DNA of 64,000 bases from Deltaproteobacteria bacterium (lineage in GTDB: Bacteria > Desulfobacterota > Binatia > Binatales > Binataceae): the NCBI GenBank assembly GCA_021794015.1, contig JAJYRQ010000009.1:1-64000 (forward strand), read 5' to 3'. The position numbers and the translations under genes were made by a program. This document shows positions 34,878-44,300 of this stretch, piece after piece; the stretch's first letter is position 1; each line of letters starts with the position of its first letter. Under the pieces are notes generated by a model. The model saw only the letters and a list, made by a program, of their open reading frames with translations. It searched no databases and was not told the DNA's origin.

Positions 34878-35734
34878 CGGATGCCGAAAAGCCCCTGCGG
34901 GCGTACCAGCAGCACCGCCGCCATCGCCGCAAAAACACCGACCTGGGAGGCCGGCGGGTAGAAAACCGTCATCAGCGCCTGCGTAACGCCTACCAGCAGG
35001 CCGCCTGCCACGGCGCCCGCGAAACTGCCCATGCCTCCGATGACCACCACGACGAAGCTTAGGCCGGTGAGCTGCGTACCCATTGCAGGCTGGCCGCCTC
35101 GAACCGGCACAATCAGCGCGCCCGCCAGACCGGCCAGCGCCACGCCAAGGCCGAAGACCACCATGAACAGGCGCGCCACGTCGATTCCGAGGCAGCTCAC
35201 CATGTCCGGGTCTTCGATGCCGGCCCGGATTATCGCGCCGTAACGCGTGCGCTCGAGCGCCAGCCAGACCGCGGCAATCGTCAGCGCGCCCACCGCCACC
35301 AGAAAAAGACGGTAGTAAGGGAACAGAACCAGCCCCACCTCAACGCCGCCCGCGAAGTAAGACGGAACGTCCACGCTCAGCGAGTCGGCGCCCCACAGGA
35401 GAACGATCGTTTCCTGGATAACCAAAACGGCGCCCAAGGTGAACAGGATTTGGTAGACATGACCCGCGCGCGCCAGCCGGCGCAGGAAAAACGTGTCCAC
35501 CGCAAGGCCCAGGACGCCTACCGCGATGGGCGCCAGCACAAAGGCAAGCGCGACGCTGCCGCTCTTCTCGGCGACGGTATACGCAAGGTAGGCTCCCAGC
35601 GCGTAAAACGCGCCGTGCGCAAAATTTGGTATGTCGAGCATGCCGAAGATGAGCGTCAGGCCCGCCGCCGCCAGCGCGTAGATCATTCCCAGCACAAGGC
35701 CGTTCAAAAGCTGGACCGTAAGCAATGACCACAC
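34874..35734 (-). CDS. livH: ABC transporter permease LivH type
   Basis: About 286 residues with eight or so membrane segments. The N-terminal LLNGLVLGMIYALAAAGLTL and DIPNFAHGAFYALGAY are typical of LivH, as is the C-terminal VVIGGMGSFAGAVAGGLLVG. The GTG at 35734 has GGGAGAAGG upstream and starts just before the first membrane helix; the frame open to 35827 begins with a polar Pro/Arg-rich stretch unlike the family. It is the first gene of the minus-strand operon livH-livM-livG-livF-binding protein. Confidence 0.91.
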   Translation of the reverse strand: MWSLLTVQLLNGLVLGMIYALAAAGLTLIFGMLDIPNFAHGAFYALGAYLAYTVAEKSGSVALAFVLAPIAVGVLGLAVDTFFLRRLARAGHVYQILFTLGAVLVIQETIVLLWGADSLSVDVPSYFAGGVEVGLVLFPYYRLFLVAVGALTIAAVWLALERTRYGAIIRAGIEDPDMVSCLGIDVARLFMVVFGLGVALAGLAGALIVPVRGGQPAMGTQLTGLSFVVVVIGGMGSFAGAVAGGLLVGVTQALMTVFYPPASQVGVFAAMAAVLLVRPQGLFGIR

Positions 35735-36100
35735 CTGCAGACCTTCTCCCGGCGGCCGTGGCCGTTCCTGCGGCCTCGCCGCTGTCGCCGCTGGCGCGCC
35801 CGCGATCGGCTCGCGGACTCGGTCCACGGCTCACGCCGGGCCGCCGCGCCTTTGACCCCGGGGACAACAGGGTAGGGCGAGCGCAGTCGCCTCTGACTCA
35901 TAGTTGCTAAGCGGCGTCAGGCGCGCAAGCGCGCGAGGTCGGCGGCCTGCCTCTCCGGCTTCTCGACAGTCCAGCGGGATGCCCGACCTGGCGAAGCCTT
36001 CGGTTAGCAGCGCGAAGGCTTCGCCCGCGCTGTTTGCCGGCTGAACCTGCCAGGCTGGTACAATTAAGTCTCAGGCGCGCGCTGCGCCGCTTGGGTAAAG
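35735..36100. other. Divergent intergenic region between livH and the kinase pseudogene
   Basis: A 366-base non-coding stretch between divergent genes. The right side has a candidate promoter for the kinase gene, listed separately. A livH promoter must lie on the other strand but could not be picked out. The DNA is rich in short GCGCG runs. No RNA gene was recognised. Confidence 0.45.
36034..36064 (+). promoter_or_regulatory. Candidate promoter of the sensor kinase gene
   Basis: TTGCCG (36034-36039) and a good -10 TACAAT (36059-36064) are separated by 19 bases, 37 bases ahead of the kinase ATG. The spacing is slightly long, and the call was made by eye. Confidence 0.4.
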
Positions 36101-37425
36101 ATGAACCTTCGCGTAAAGCTGGGAGCGGTCCTGTTCGCGGTGCTGTTGGCCAGTACGGTTGCGCTGGCGTGGGTCGAGGCACATCGCACCCTGCGCCTGA
36201 TGGTGGACAGCCTGTCCGCGTCGGGAAGGCTGGTCATCGACCAGACTTTCGAGTTGATGAGGACCTCGCTCGGGCAGGCCCGGGGCGACCTTTTGGACGC
36301 CTTGCGCGGCGACCGGGAAGTGCGGGCTTTTCTGCAGTCTTCGCAGGCGCTGGGCCAGGGCGTGCTCTACGTTCGCATCGAAAAGCCCGGCGGCGCCGCA
36401 GTGGCGGGCACCAACGGGGGCGTGTCGAGCGGCCGCGAGCCCAGGCCGTTTGCCCTGCTCGAGCGCGAGCTGGGGGCGCTTTCGCCGTTTGCGGTTGTCC
36501 GCGCGCTTTCCTCGAACCGAATTTACGAAATGAGCCGCGAGGTCCAGGTCAACGACCGTCCGTTTGTCACCATCAAGGTGGGCTTGTCCACGGTGCTAAT
36601 CGCAAGCCGCGTCAGACGCGAGCTGGTGCAAATCGCCCGAGTGGCTGGGGGCGCGCTGGCCGCCAGTCTCGTTGTTAGCATCGTGTTTGTCGGATTCGTG
36701 CTCCGGCCCGTCGCGGCGATCACCTTGGGGGTCGAGCGGCTGTCGACGGGCGAGGATGCCGTGGCGCTGCGCGTAAAGACGCACGACGAACTGGGCGCAT
36801 TGGCCGAGAAATTCAACCAGCTTTCGCAGCGGATACGGTCTGACCGCACCCGGTGGGAAAGCGAACGCGGCCAGTTCCTGAATGTTTTCCGCTCCATAAC
36901 CGACGGTGTTGTCCTGCTGGACTCGGGCGGTACGGTCTTGTTCGCCAACGCCGAGGCGCAGGGGCGCCTGGGTCTTCCGGCCGGGGGCCTTGCCGAGGGG
37001 AAATCGCTGCGCACCCTGCTGGGTGCCGAGCACCCGGTGTTGCGGCTGGTGGACGCCGTTTGGGGAGCCGGCAGCGAGGTGCATGACGTTCCGGTGGAGA
37101 TCGGCCGGCAGGGCTCGGCCGGCCGACTGCTGGTCTCAGTCTCCGCGCTGGGGCAGGGGGCGAATCCGCCGGGCTTGCTGATCGTGCTGCGCGATTTGGA
37201 ACCGGTGCAGGAATTGGGACGGGCGCTCGATTAGTCGGGGCGGCTGGCTCGCCTGGGCGGCCTCATCTCGGGCATCGGGCATCAACTGCGCGGACCGCTC
37301 AACGCAATAAGCCTGAAGCTGGAGCTGCTCGGCAACGACGTGACAGAGCGTAGACCCATCGAGCGCCGCCTTGCCTCGATACGCGAAGACATCAGGCGCC
37401 TGGAAAAATCGCTTAGCGCCATCCG
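36101..37425 (+). pseudogene. Sensor histidine kinase, interrupted and truncated
   Basis: The intact part (377 residues, stop TAG at 37232-37234) has an N-terminal membrane helix (residues 7-25), a periplasmic sensor region, a second helix (about 180-205, ASLVVSIVFVGFVLRPV), a HAMP linker and a PAS-like domain (ITDGVVLLDSGGTVLFANA). After the TAG the same frame goes on with SGRLARLGGLISGIGHQLR, then GPLNAISLKLELL, which is a HisKA dimerisation/H-box region with the histidine codon at 37280-37282. That reading stops resembling a kinase at about 37420, where DUF433 sequence begins. The ATPase domain is missing. The ATG at 36101 and an upstream promoter-like site look normal, so the gene probably decayed recently. 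Confidence 0.85.
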
Positions 37426-37617
37426 GAAATCCTGGGGGGCACCCCGGTGTTCGTGGGGACACGGGTGCCATTGCGCAACCTAATCGATTATTTGGAGCGG
37501 GGACACAGCTTGGACCAGTTCTTCGATGCGTTTGCGTCGGTCCCACGCGAGCAGGCAATCGCGGCGCTCGAGGCCGCGCATGAGGTTTTGACGGCACGTG
37601 CGCATGCTGCTCGATGA
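37420..37617 (+). pseudogene. DUF433 antitoxin, 5'-truncated
   Basis: The frame from 37420 reads HPEILGGTPVFVGTRVP, then LRNLIDYLERGHSLDQFF and ends with EQAIAALEAAHEVLTARA before TGA 37615-37617. This is the DUF433 antitoxin fold, with the conserved GG-P-x-x-x-GTR-V-P motif. The usual 10-15 residues before the Pro-Glu are absent: a TAG stands at 37414-37416 and no ATG occurs before the motif. It overlaps the toxin gene by 20 bases as normal for these pairs. It may be unexpressed or may start at a non-standard codon such as CTG 37432 or GTG 37447, which would delete part of the motif. Confidence 0.75.
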
Positions 37618-37921
37618 GCAACTCCCGCGCCATCTGGCGCGTGAGCTGACCAGGCACGACGTGCGCACGGTGCAGCAGCAGGGTTGGGCTGGCCTCAAGA
37701 ACGGTGAACTCTTGCGGCGGGCGGCCAACGAGGATTCCGAGGTCTTTCTTACCGCCGACCAGAATCCTGAGTACCAGCAGAATCTCGCCCGTGCGCCGCT
37801 TCGCGTGGTGGTTCTGGTTGCGGTGAGTCACGCGCTCGAAGATCTGCTCCCCCTCGTTCCTGGTGCGCTCGCGGCCATCTCCGGCAGCCGTCCCGGCCAA
37901 GTTGTGCGCGTTGCGCGATGA
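37598..37921 (+). CDS. DUF5615 PIN-like toxin
   Basis: A 107-residue protein starting MRMLLDEQLPRHLARELTRH, the typical DUF5615 opening with the acidic LLDE motif. A second acidic site is FLTADQNPEYQQNL, and VSHALEDLLPLVPGAL lies near the C-terminus. DUF5615 proteins are PIN-like RNase candidates encoded just after DUF433 antitoxins. The GTG start at 37598 lies within the end of the DUF433 frame (ATG 37604 is the alternative). The length appears complete. Toxicity is inferred from the family. Confidence 0.82.
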   Translation: MRMLLDEQLPRHLARELTRHDVRTVQQQGWAGLKNGELLRRAANEDSEVFLTADQNPEYQQNLARAPLRVVVLVAVSHALEDLLPLVPGALAAISGSRPGQVVRVAR

Positions 37922-38007
37922 CCCGGCTCTTTGAGTTAACGTCGGGAAATCCGGCTAATGTGGGAAATTCCGGGCGATTGCTCCAGCCGGGGATAATGGG
38001 GATAAAC

Positions 38008-38442
38008 ATGAAGCGCACACAGACGTTGGGTGCGGCGCTTGTGCTGGCGACGATGATCACCGGGTGCGGCAGCAGCTCGGGGGTGTCGACCGGCGCTGCG
38101 TTGTCGGGCGAGGTTGTAGGCGGGGGCGCGCACAACCCCGTCAGCGGCGCGGCTATCACCCTCTACGCGATGGGGAGCAGCGGCTACGGTGTGGGAAACA
38201 CTTCGCTGGGCACGGCGACCTCGGACAGTTCGGGTGCGTGGACGACCAACTATAGCTGTCCGTCGGGCAATTCCGGGGTGCAGACCTACGTTACCGCGAT
38301 TGGCGGGGATGCCGGCAGCGGAACGAACAGCGCCATCGGCCTGACGGCGCTTGCCGGGCCGTGCAACGCGCTTAGCTCTTCGAGCTTCGTCATGGTGAAC
38401 GAGCTTGCCACGGTGGCAGCAGAGTGGGCGCTCGCGCAGTGA
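38008..38442 (+). CDS. Short lipoprotein, probably a truncated copy
   Basis: 144 residues. A lipoprotein signal (MKRTQTLGAALVLATMITGC) puts the lipidated cysteine at residue 20, preceding GSSSG. The mature part is Gly/Ser-rich with a carboxypeptidase-regulatory-like beta pattern (LSGEVVGGGAHNPVSGAAIT), and it ends FVMVNELATVAAEWALAQ. I recognise this ending, from general knowledge of large bacterial surface lipoproteins (for example from Acidobacteria), as an internal segment after which many more residues normally follow. The TGA directly after ALAQ therefore suggests truncation. A GGGGAT site precedes the ATG. It may still be exported and anchored. Confidence 0.6.
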   Translation: MKRTQTLGAALVLATMITGCGSSSGVSTGAALSGEVVGGGAHNPVSGAAITLYAMGSSGYGVGNTSLGTATSDSSGAWTTNYSCPSGNSGVQTYVTAIGGDAGSGTNSAIGLTALAGPCNALSSSSFVMVNELATVAAEWALAQ

Positions 38443-39027
38443 ATATTGCAGACCGTTCCCCGATGAGGAGGAGATTTGTTGCGCCCCTGCCGGCCAGGCC
38501 GAGTTGCTGGTTGCACTGACCATCCCTGCCCCCCCTAGGTCGTCCTACTCGGCTGCCTTCCCACCTGCCGGGCCGCGGCCGCGCCGCTTGGATAGCGACG
38601 CGCGGAGGCCCGCGCGAGGTCCTTCGACTGCGCTCGCAGACTCACTTCGCTCAGGATGACGGAAGGAGGGGATCACAGCGGGCGGAGGCGGGCGGCGCGG
38701 GCGTTTGGACGATCAGGATTCCCGCGCGCGCGATCGCGGGACTCGATCTGATTGACGATGATCCGGCGCCGCGGTTGGCGGCGCTGCTCACGAAGGCTGG
38801 CATCGAGGATTACAGTGTCGTCTATTCCGGCCTACAGGTGGGGTGAGCAGGAAATTCAGGTTGAGTATCGTAACGCAGAGTGTGCTACGCTTTGGTTTTT
38901 GCCCGCTCGGCCAATCCCGACAGGAAGTAGTTGAGATTTTTCGCGGAGAGCCGCGCGAACAGGGCGGGTTCAATTATTGATACCTGCACAATATAGTTAC
39001 ACGGTCCTCCTCGCTGCGCACTCTCTT

Positions 39028-39132
39028 TGTCATTCCTGCGCGCGCGGCAGCCGCCGTCCGCGGCGTCCCTTCGGCTTCGCTCAGGGCGGGCTCTGAGGGC
39101 CGCCGAAGGACCCTCTGCGGGCGGGAATGACA
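39028..39132. repeat. MITE/REP-like element with TGTCATTCC inverted ends
   Basis: A 105-base element bounded by TGTCATTCC (39028-39036) and its exact reverse complement GGAATGACA (39124-39132), with GC-rich inner parts that can also pair. It contains a CTTCGGCTTCGCTCAGGG segment shared with other dispersed repeats in the window. No coding capacity. Confidence 0.5.
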
Positions 39133-39310
39133 GAAGCGCCCGGGCGGAGCCGAACTGCTGCCACTATATTATGCAATAACCAATAAGTGGAATCTCGAAT
39201 AAGAAATAAAGGACAGTTGTGGACCGCGGCGCATACCGGGTGTTCGCGCTCCGGGCAGTTTTCTTATTCGGCTGCAGATCCGGTCAATCATCCAGCTGCA
39301 GCCCCGCGCC

Positions 39311-39433
39311 GTCGATACAACCTTCAACTCGCCCTTCGGTTTCGCCACCTTCTCTCCGCAAGCCGGCAGCGACGCAGGCGCAACGAGAATGGTTGTCCAG
39401 CCAGACGACAAGATCGTCCTGGCGGGATGGGCT
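39311..39433 (+). pseudogene. Delta-60 repeat protein remnant
   Basis: The frame from 39311 reads VDTTFNSPFGFATFSPQAG, then MVVQPDDKIVLAGW. This matches the delta-60 repeat found in large secreted beta-propeller-like proteins (LDxSF...GG...VQPDGKIVVAG). Only one repeat is recognisable, with no start codon in place and no second repeat, so this is a fragment of a lost gene. Confidence 0.6.
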
Positions 39434-39705
39434 AGACCAACTATAAGAGCGCCCGCCTGGGTGAGGCGCTTGCGCCGAGGTATGTCACTTTCGGTCTGCG
39501 TCACGTCAGTGAAAAGCGGAGGGCCGCCGCGCTAAGGTAGGAGCGCTTCTTTTTCGCGGCTCGTACTGGCGGGGCGTACAAAAGATGCCGGCTTGGGGGA
39601 GCGTTTTGCACAAAACTTGGCATCTATTTGGCGCCGGCGGCGCAAACGCGGCTTGGCGCTTGCAGCCCGCTTGGCGAAAAAGCCTTGATTTAGGCGAGGC
39701 TTTGC

Positions 39706-39780
39706 TGGTGGGCGGTGCAGGGTTCGAACCTGCGACCCCCGGCTTGTAAGGCCGATGCTCTCCCACTGAGCTAACCGCCC
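39706..39780 (-). tRNA. tRNA-Val (anticodon TAC)
   Basis: Read on the minus strand, the acceptor arm GGGCGGT pairs with ACCGCCC, followed by discriminator A and an encoded CCA (complement of 39706-39708). The anticodon loop has TAC (complement of 39746-39748), reading GUA and other valine codons by wobble. The T-loop GTTCGAACC and D-loop are canonical. It lies downstream of the HU gene on the same strand, a common lon-hup-tRNA-Val arrangement. Confidence 0.96.
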
Positions 39781-39840
39781 TGGAAACGCGGCTTCACGCC
39801 GGGGATCGGAAGGCGCCGGCCCTTGCGCGGCCGCGAAGTT

Positions 39841-40152
39841 TTAGCCCGGCGGCTTTGGCTCAGCCGCGCCGCGTGGTCCTTGGTTCAGAGCGTCACGAAG
39901 CTGCTTGCCGGGCCTAAAACGCGCCGAGCGGCTGGCCGAAATTTCGATCGAGACACCGGTGCGCGGGTTGCGTCCGGTCCGCGCCCGGCGGGTAGAGACC
40001 GCGAAACTGCCGAAGCCCGAGATATTGACGCGCTCGCCCTGCTTGAGCGCCGATACGATTTCGTCGACCACCGTATCGATGATCCCCTCGGCTTCGGACC
40101 GGTTAACTTGGTGCTTGCGCGTCAGGCTTTCGACCAGCTCTGTCTTTGTCAT
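39841..40152 (-). CDS. HU/IHF-family DNA-binding protein (IHF-alpha-like)
   Basis: 103 residues. The N-terminal helices (MTKTELVESLTRKHQVNRSE) and the beta-arm signature GFGSFAVSTRRARTGRNPRTG region (read GFGSFAVSTRRARTGRNPR) identify a bacterial DNA-bending protein. Arm and helix residues look nearest to IHF alpha/HU. The ATG at 40152 starts the family fold; a longer frame to 40179 adds nine residues. It follows lon by 80 bases on the same strand, as hupB does in proteobacteria. Confidence 0.92.
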   Translation of the reverse strand: MTKTELVESLTRKHQVNRSEAEGIIDTVVDEIVSALKQGERVNISGFGSFAVSTRRARTGRNPRTGVSIEISASRSARFRPGKQLRDALNQGPRGAAEPKPPG

Positions 40153-40232
40153 GGAACCCTTGGCGCCGGCGGCCATCACGCCCGCGCATCCGTTAAACGC
40201 CCGTCGCCTTGAGCCTCTGCTCCGGACGACCC

Positions 40233-42710
40233 TCAGGAAAGCCCGGGCGAGACCGAGGAGTCATCATCGTCGCGGTCCTGCAGTTCGCCGTTTGCGCCGG
40301 CCTTTTCCTCTTCGCCGTCAAAAACCGTCCGGTCGGCGGGAAACCCTATCCTGAAGAAAGCGTCAGGGTCGGCCAGCACCAGGGCATGGCGCAGCACCTG
40401 GTCCATATGTTCGACCTGTACCAGGGTAAGCTTTTTCAGAATCGACGGAGCGATTTCCGGGATGTCTTTGGCGTTTTCCTTGGGGATCAAGACGGTGCTG
40501 ATCCCGCCGCGATGGGCGGCCAGCACTTTTTCCTTGAGGCCGCCGATCGGCAGGACCCGGCCGCGCAAGGTGACCTCGCCCGTCATCGCCACCTCGTTGC
40601 GCACCGGGGTGCGGCAGAGCGCCGACACCAGGGCGGTTGCCAGTGTGATGCCCGCCGAGGGGCCGTCCTTGGGTGTTGCGCCCTCGGGCACGTGAATGTG
40701 CAGGTCAACCTTCTGGTAGAAACCCGGCTTAAGCCCGAACACCTGGGCGCGCGAACGGACGTAGGAGAGCGCCGCTTGCGCGCTCTCCCGCATCACTTCG
40801 CCCAACTGGCCGGTAATGATGAGCTTGCCTCGGCCGGGGACGATTGTTACCTCGCAAGTTAGCAGCTCGCCGCCCATCTCGGTCCACGCCAGCCCCGTAG
40901 CCACGCCCACCTGCGGCGAGGTCTCGGCCTGGCCGTAGCGGAAACGCGCAGGTCCCAGGTAACGCGCGGTGTTGGCGCTCGAGACCGTCACCCGGCCGGG
41001 GTGGTCCGACTTGACGACTTCCACCGCCACCTTGCGGCAAATGGTGGCGATCTCCCGCTCCAGGTTGCGCACGCCCGCCTCGCGCGTGTAGCAGCAAATG
41101 ATCTTTCGGATGGCGTTGTCGGAAACCTCGATGTGCTCGGGCGTAAGGCCGTTGGCCTCCCGCTGCTTCCTGACCAGGTAGCGCCGCGCGATGTGGAGCT
41201 TCTCCACCTCGGTGTAGCCCGGAATCCGTATGATCTCCATCCGGTCCTGCAGCGGGCGCGGAATACGGTCCAGGGTGTTGGCTGTGGTGATGAACATCAC
41301 CTTGGAAAGGTCGTAGTCGCAGTCCAGGTAGTGGTCGTTGAAAGCGCAGTTCTGCTCCGGGTCAAGCACTTCGAGAAGCGCCGAAGCGGGGTCGCCCCGG
41401 AAGTCGGACGACATCTTGTCGACCTCGTCCAGCAGCATCACCGGGTTGCTGGTCCCTGCCCGCCTTAGCGACTGAACGATCTTGCCCGGCAGCGCGCCGA
41501 TGTAAGTGCGCCGATGGCCGCGCACCTCGGCTTCGTCGCGCACTCCGCCAAACGAGACGCGCACGAACTTCCTGCCGGTGGCCCGGGCGATCGACTTGCC
41601 GAGCGAGGTCTTGCCCACCCCGGGCGGCCCGACCAGGCACAGGATGGGCCCTTTCATCTGGCCCACCAAGCTTTGCACGGCGAGGTACTCGAGGATGCGT
41701 TCCTTGACCTTCTCCAGGCCGTAGTGGTCCTCTTCCAGCACCCGCTCGGCCTCGCGGATGTCGAGCCGGTCCTCCGAGTAGTGGAGCCAGGGCAGCGCCA
41801 GGAACCAGTCGAGGTAGTTGCGCACCACGGTGGCCTCGGCCGACATCGGCGACATCATCTTGAGCTTCTTGATTTCGCGCTCGCACTTTTCGCGCGCCTC
41901 GGCCGGCATTTTCTTGGCGCGCAGCTTTTCTTCGAGCTCCTGGATCTCGTTCTTGAACTCGTCCTTTTCGCCCAGCTCCTTCTGGATGGCGCGCATCTGC
42001 TCGTTGAGGTAGTACTCCTTCTGGCTCTTCTCCATCTGCTTCTTGACGCGGGAGCGGATCCGTTTTTCCACTTCCAGGATTTCCAGCTCCGAGCGCATGA
42101 AGCCGAGGATTTTCTCCAGCCGCTCGGCGGGATCGGCGCACTCGAGCAGGGCCTGCTTGTCTTCCAGCTTGATGTTCAGATGGCCGACCAGCTTGTCGGC
42201 CAGGTATCCGGGATCGTCGAGCACGCCGACCGAGGCGGCGACTTCCGGCGGGATGCGCCGGTTAAGCCGCACGTAGTTCTCGAAGGCGGAGTTGACCGAG
42301 CGAATAAGCGCTTCAATTTCGCTGCCGTGCTCGTAGGACTCGTCGATCTCCTCGGCTTCGACCACGAAGTGGTCGCTCTGCGCCAGGTAGCGGACGACGC
42401 GCGCCCGGGCTTTTCCTTCAAGCAGCGCCTTGACGGTTCCGTCGGGCAGACGCAAAAGCTGGACTACGGTGCCCAGGGTGCCGAGCGGGTAGATGTCGGC
42501 GGGCGTGGGCTCGGTTACCCGCGCGTCCTTCTGTGCCGCCAGCAGGATCGGGCGGGCTTGCGCTTCAGCCACTTCCAGCGCCCGGATCGATCTCGGGCGC
42601 CCGACGAAGATGGGATAAACCTCGTGGGGGAAAACGATCAGTTCACGCAGCGGCAGGAGCGGAGCGGTAACGGTCCGACCCTGGCCCCCGCTGTTCTTGC
42701 GAAAAACCAT
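40233..42710 (-). CDS. lon: ATP-dependent Lon protease
   Basis: An 825-residue AAA+ protease that degrades damaged and regulatory proteins in the cytosol. Domains in order: the N-terminal LON substrate domain ([20 protein letters not shown]), a coiled-coil region with [20 protein letters not shown], the AAA+ module with Walker [14 protein letters not shown] and Walker [10 protein letters not shown], and the C-terminal peptidase with the catalytic Ser in [12 protein letters not shown] and Lys in [15 protein letters not shown]. The length is typical. It lies 22 bases after clpX on the same strand. Confidence 0.97.
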   Translation of the reverse strand: MVFRKNSGGQGRTVTAPLLPLRELIVFPHEVYPIFVGRPRSIRALEVAEAQARPILLAAQKDARVTEPTPADIYPLGTLGTVVQLLRLPDGTVKALLEGKARARVVRYLAQSDHFVVEAEEIDESYEHGSEIEALIRSVNSAFENYVRLNRRIPPEVAASVGVLDDPGYLADKLVGHLNIKLEDKQALLECADPAERLEKILGFMRSELEILEVEKRIRSRVKKQMEKSQKEYYLNEQMRAIQKELGEKDEFKNEIQELEEKLRAKKMPAEAREKCEREIKKLKMMSPMSAEATVVRNYLDWFLALPWLHYSEDRLDIREAERVLEEDHYGLEKVKERILEYLAVQSLVGQMKGPILCLVGPPGVGKTSLGKSIARATGRKFVRVSFGGVRDEAEVRGHRRTYIGALPGKIVQSLRRAGTSNPVMLLDEVDKMSSDFRGDPASALLEVLDPEQNCAFNDHYLDCDYDLSKVMFITTANTLDRIPRPLQDRMEIIRIPGYTEVEKLHIARRYLVRKQREANGLTPEHIEVSDNAIRKIICCYTREAGVRNLEREIATICRKVAVEVVKSDHPGRVTVSSANTARYLGPARFRYGQAETSPQVGVATGLAWTEMGGELLTCEVTIVPGRGKLIITGQLGEVMRESAQAALSYVRSRAQVFGLKPGFYQKVDLHIHVPEGATPKDGPSAGITLATALVSALCRTPVRNEVAMTGEVTLRGRVLPIGGLKEKVLAAHRGGISTVLIPKENAKDIPEIAPSILKKLTLVQVEHMDQVLRHALVLADPDAFFRIGFPADRTVFDGEEEKAGANGELQDRDDDDSSVSPGLS

Positions 42711-42732
42711 CGCCCAACCCAGACCCGGCCGC

Positions 42733-43983
<1,251 letters not shown>

Positions 43984-44300
43984 AGCGTTTCCTGTACCCG
44001 AATCGCTCCGGCTGCAGGCCCCATTTAAAAGGCTACCGCATCGCCAAAGCTGTCACAAACGGCTCGGCGACGGTGCGTCTTGCAAGGACCAGTGCTGCCC
44101 CCTATGGCTCGACCGAGCGGCTGCAGGCCATGATACCGGCGTGGCGCGCCTAGGACCGCAAACTCCCCGACTGCCGACTGTCGCCTGACCCTCATCGGAA
44201 AACACGCCGGACCGACTCAGCAAGCGGCGGCGCCGAACCCGCCGGCCTGACCCGAGCCACCCCTACCTCATGCTAACGGGTTTGTGCCATTGCGGCAACG
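43984..44300. other. Gap between tig and clpX where clpP is usually found
   Basis: 317 bases with no coding frame resembling ClpP: neither a serine-site motif nor the C-terminal helix sequence can be read in the minus-strand frames. At about 320 bases it is too short for a clpP gene of roughly 600 bases. It must carry the clpX promoter or a read-through region. Confidence 0.6.

Larger units (their letters stand above)
38443..39705. other. Decayed intergenic region with gene remnants and small repeats
   Basis: About 1.26 kb without an intact gene. It holds a repeat fragment of the CTTCGCTCAGGATGAC type (about 38622-38662), an unexplained open stretch (38702-38845) reading GLDLIDDDPAPRLAALLTKA, a small inverted-repeat element (39028-39132), an unusually AT-rich patch (about 39165-39215) and a delta-60-repeat remnant (39311-39433). 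Together these look like a graveyard of deletions and insertions next to a tRNA gene. Confidence 0.6.

Noticed and set aside
37922-38007. Kinase ATPase domain continuing after the toxin gene (simple insertion)
   Set aside because: No HATPase N- or G-box is readable after 37921, so a clean insertion that left both kinase halves is not supported.
38702-38845. Small gene reading GLDLIDDDPAPRLAALLTKA
   Set aside because: It has no start codon or ribosome site and no recognised family; noted only as an unexplained remnant.
43984-44300. Hidden or frameshifted clpP
   Set aside because: The gap is too short, and no minus-strand frame shows ClpP active-site or C-terminal sequence.
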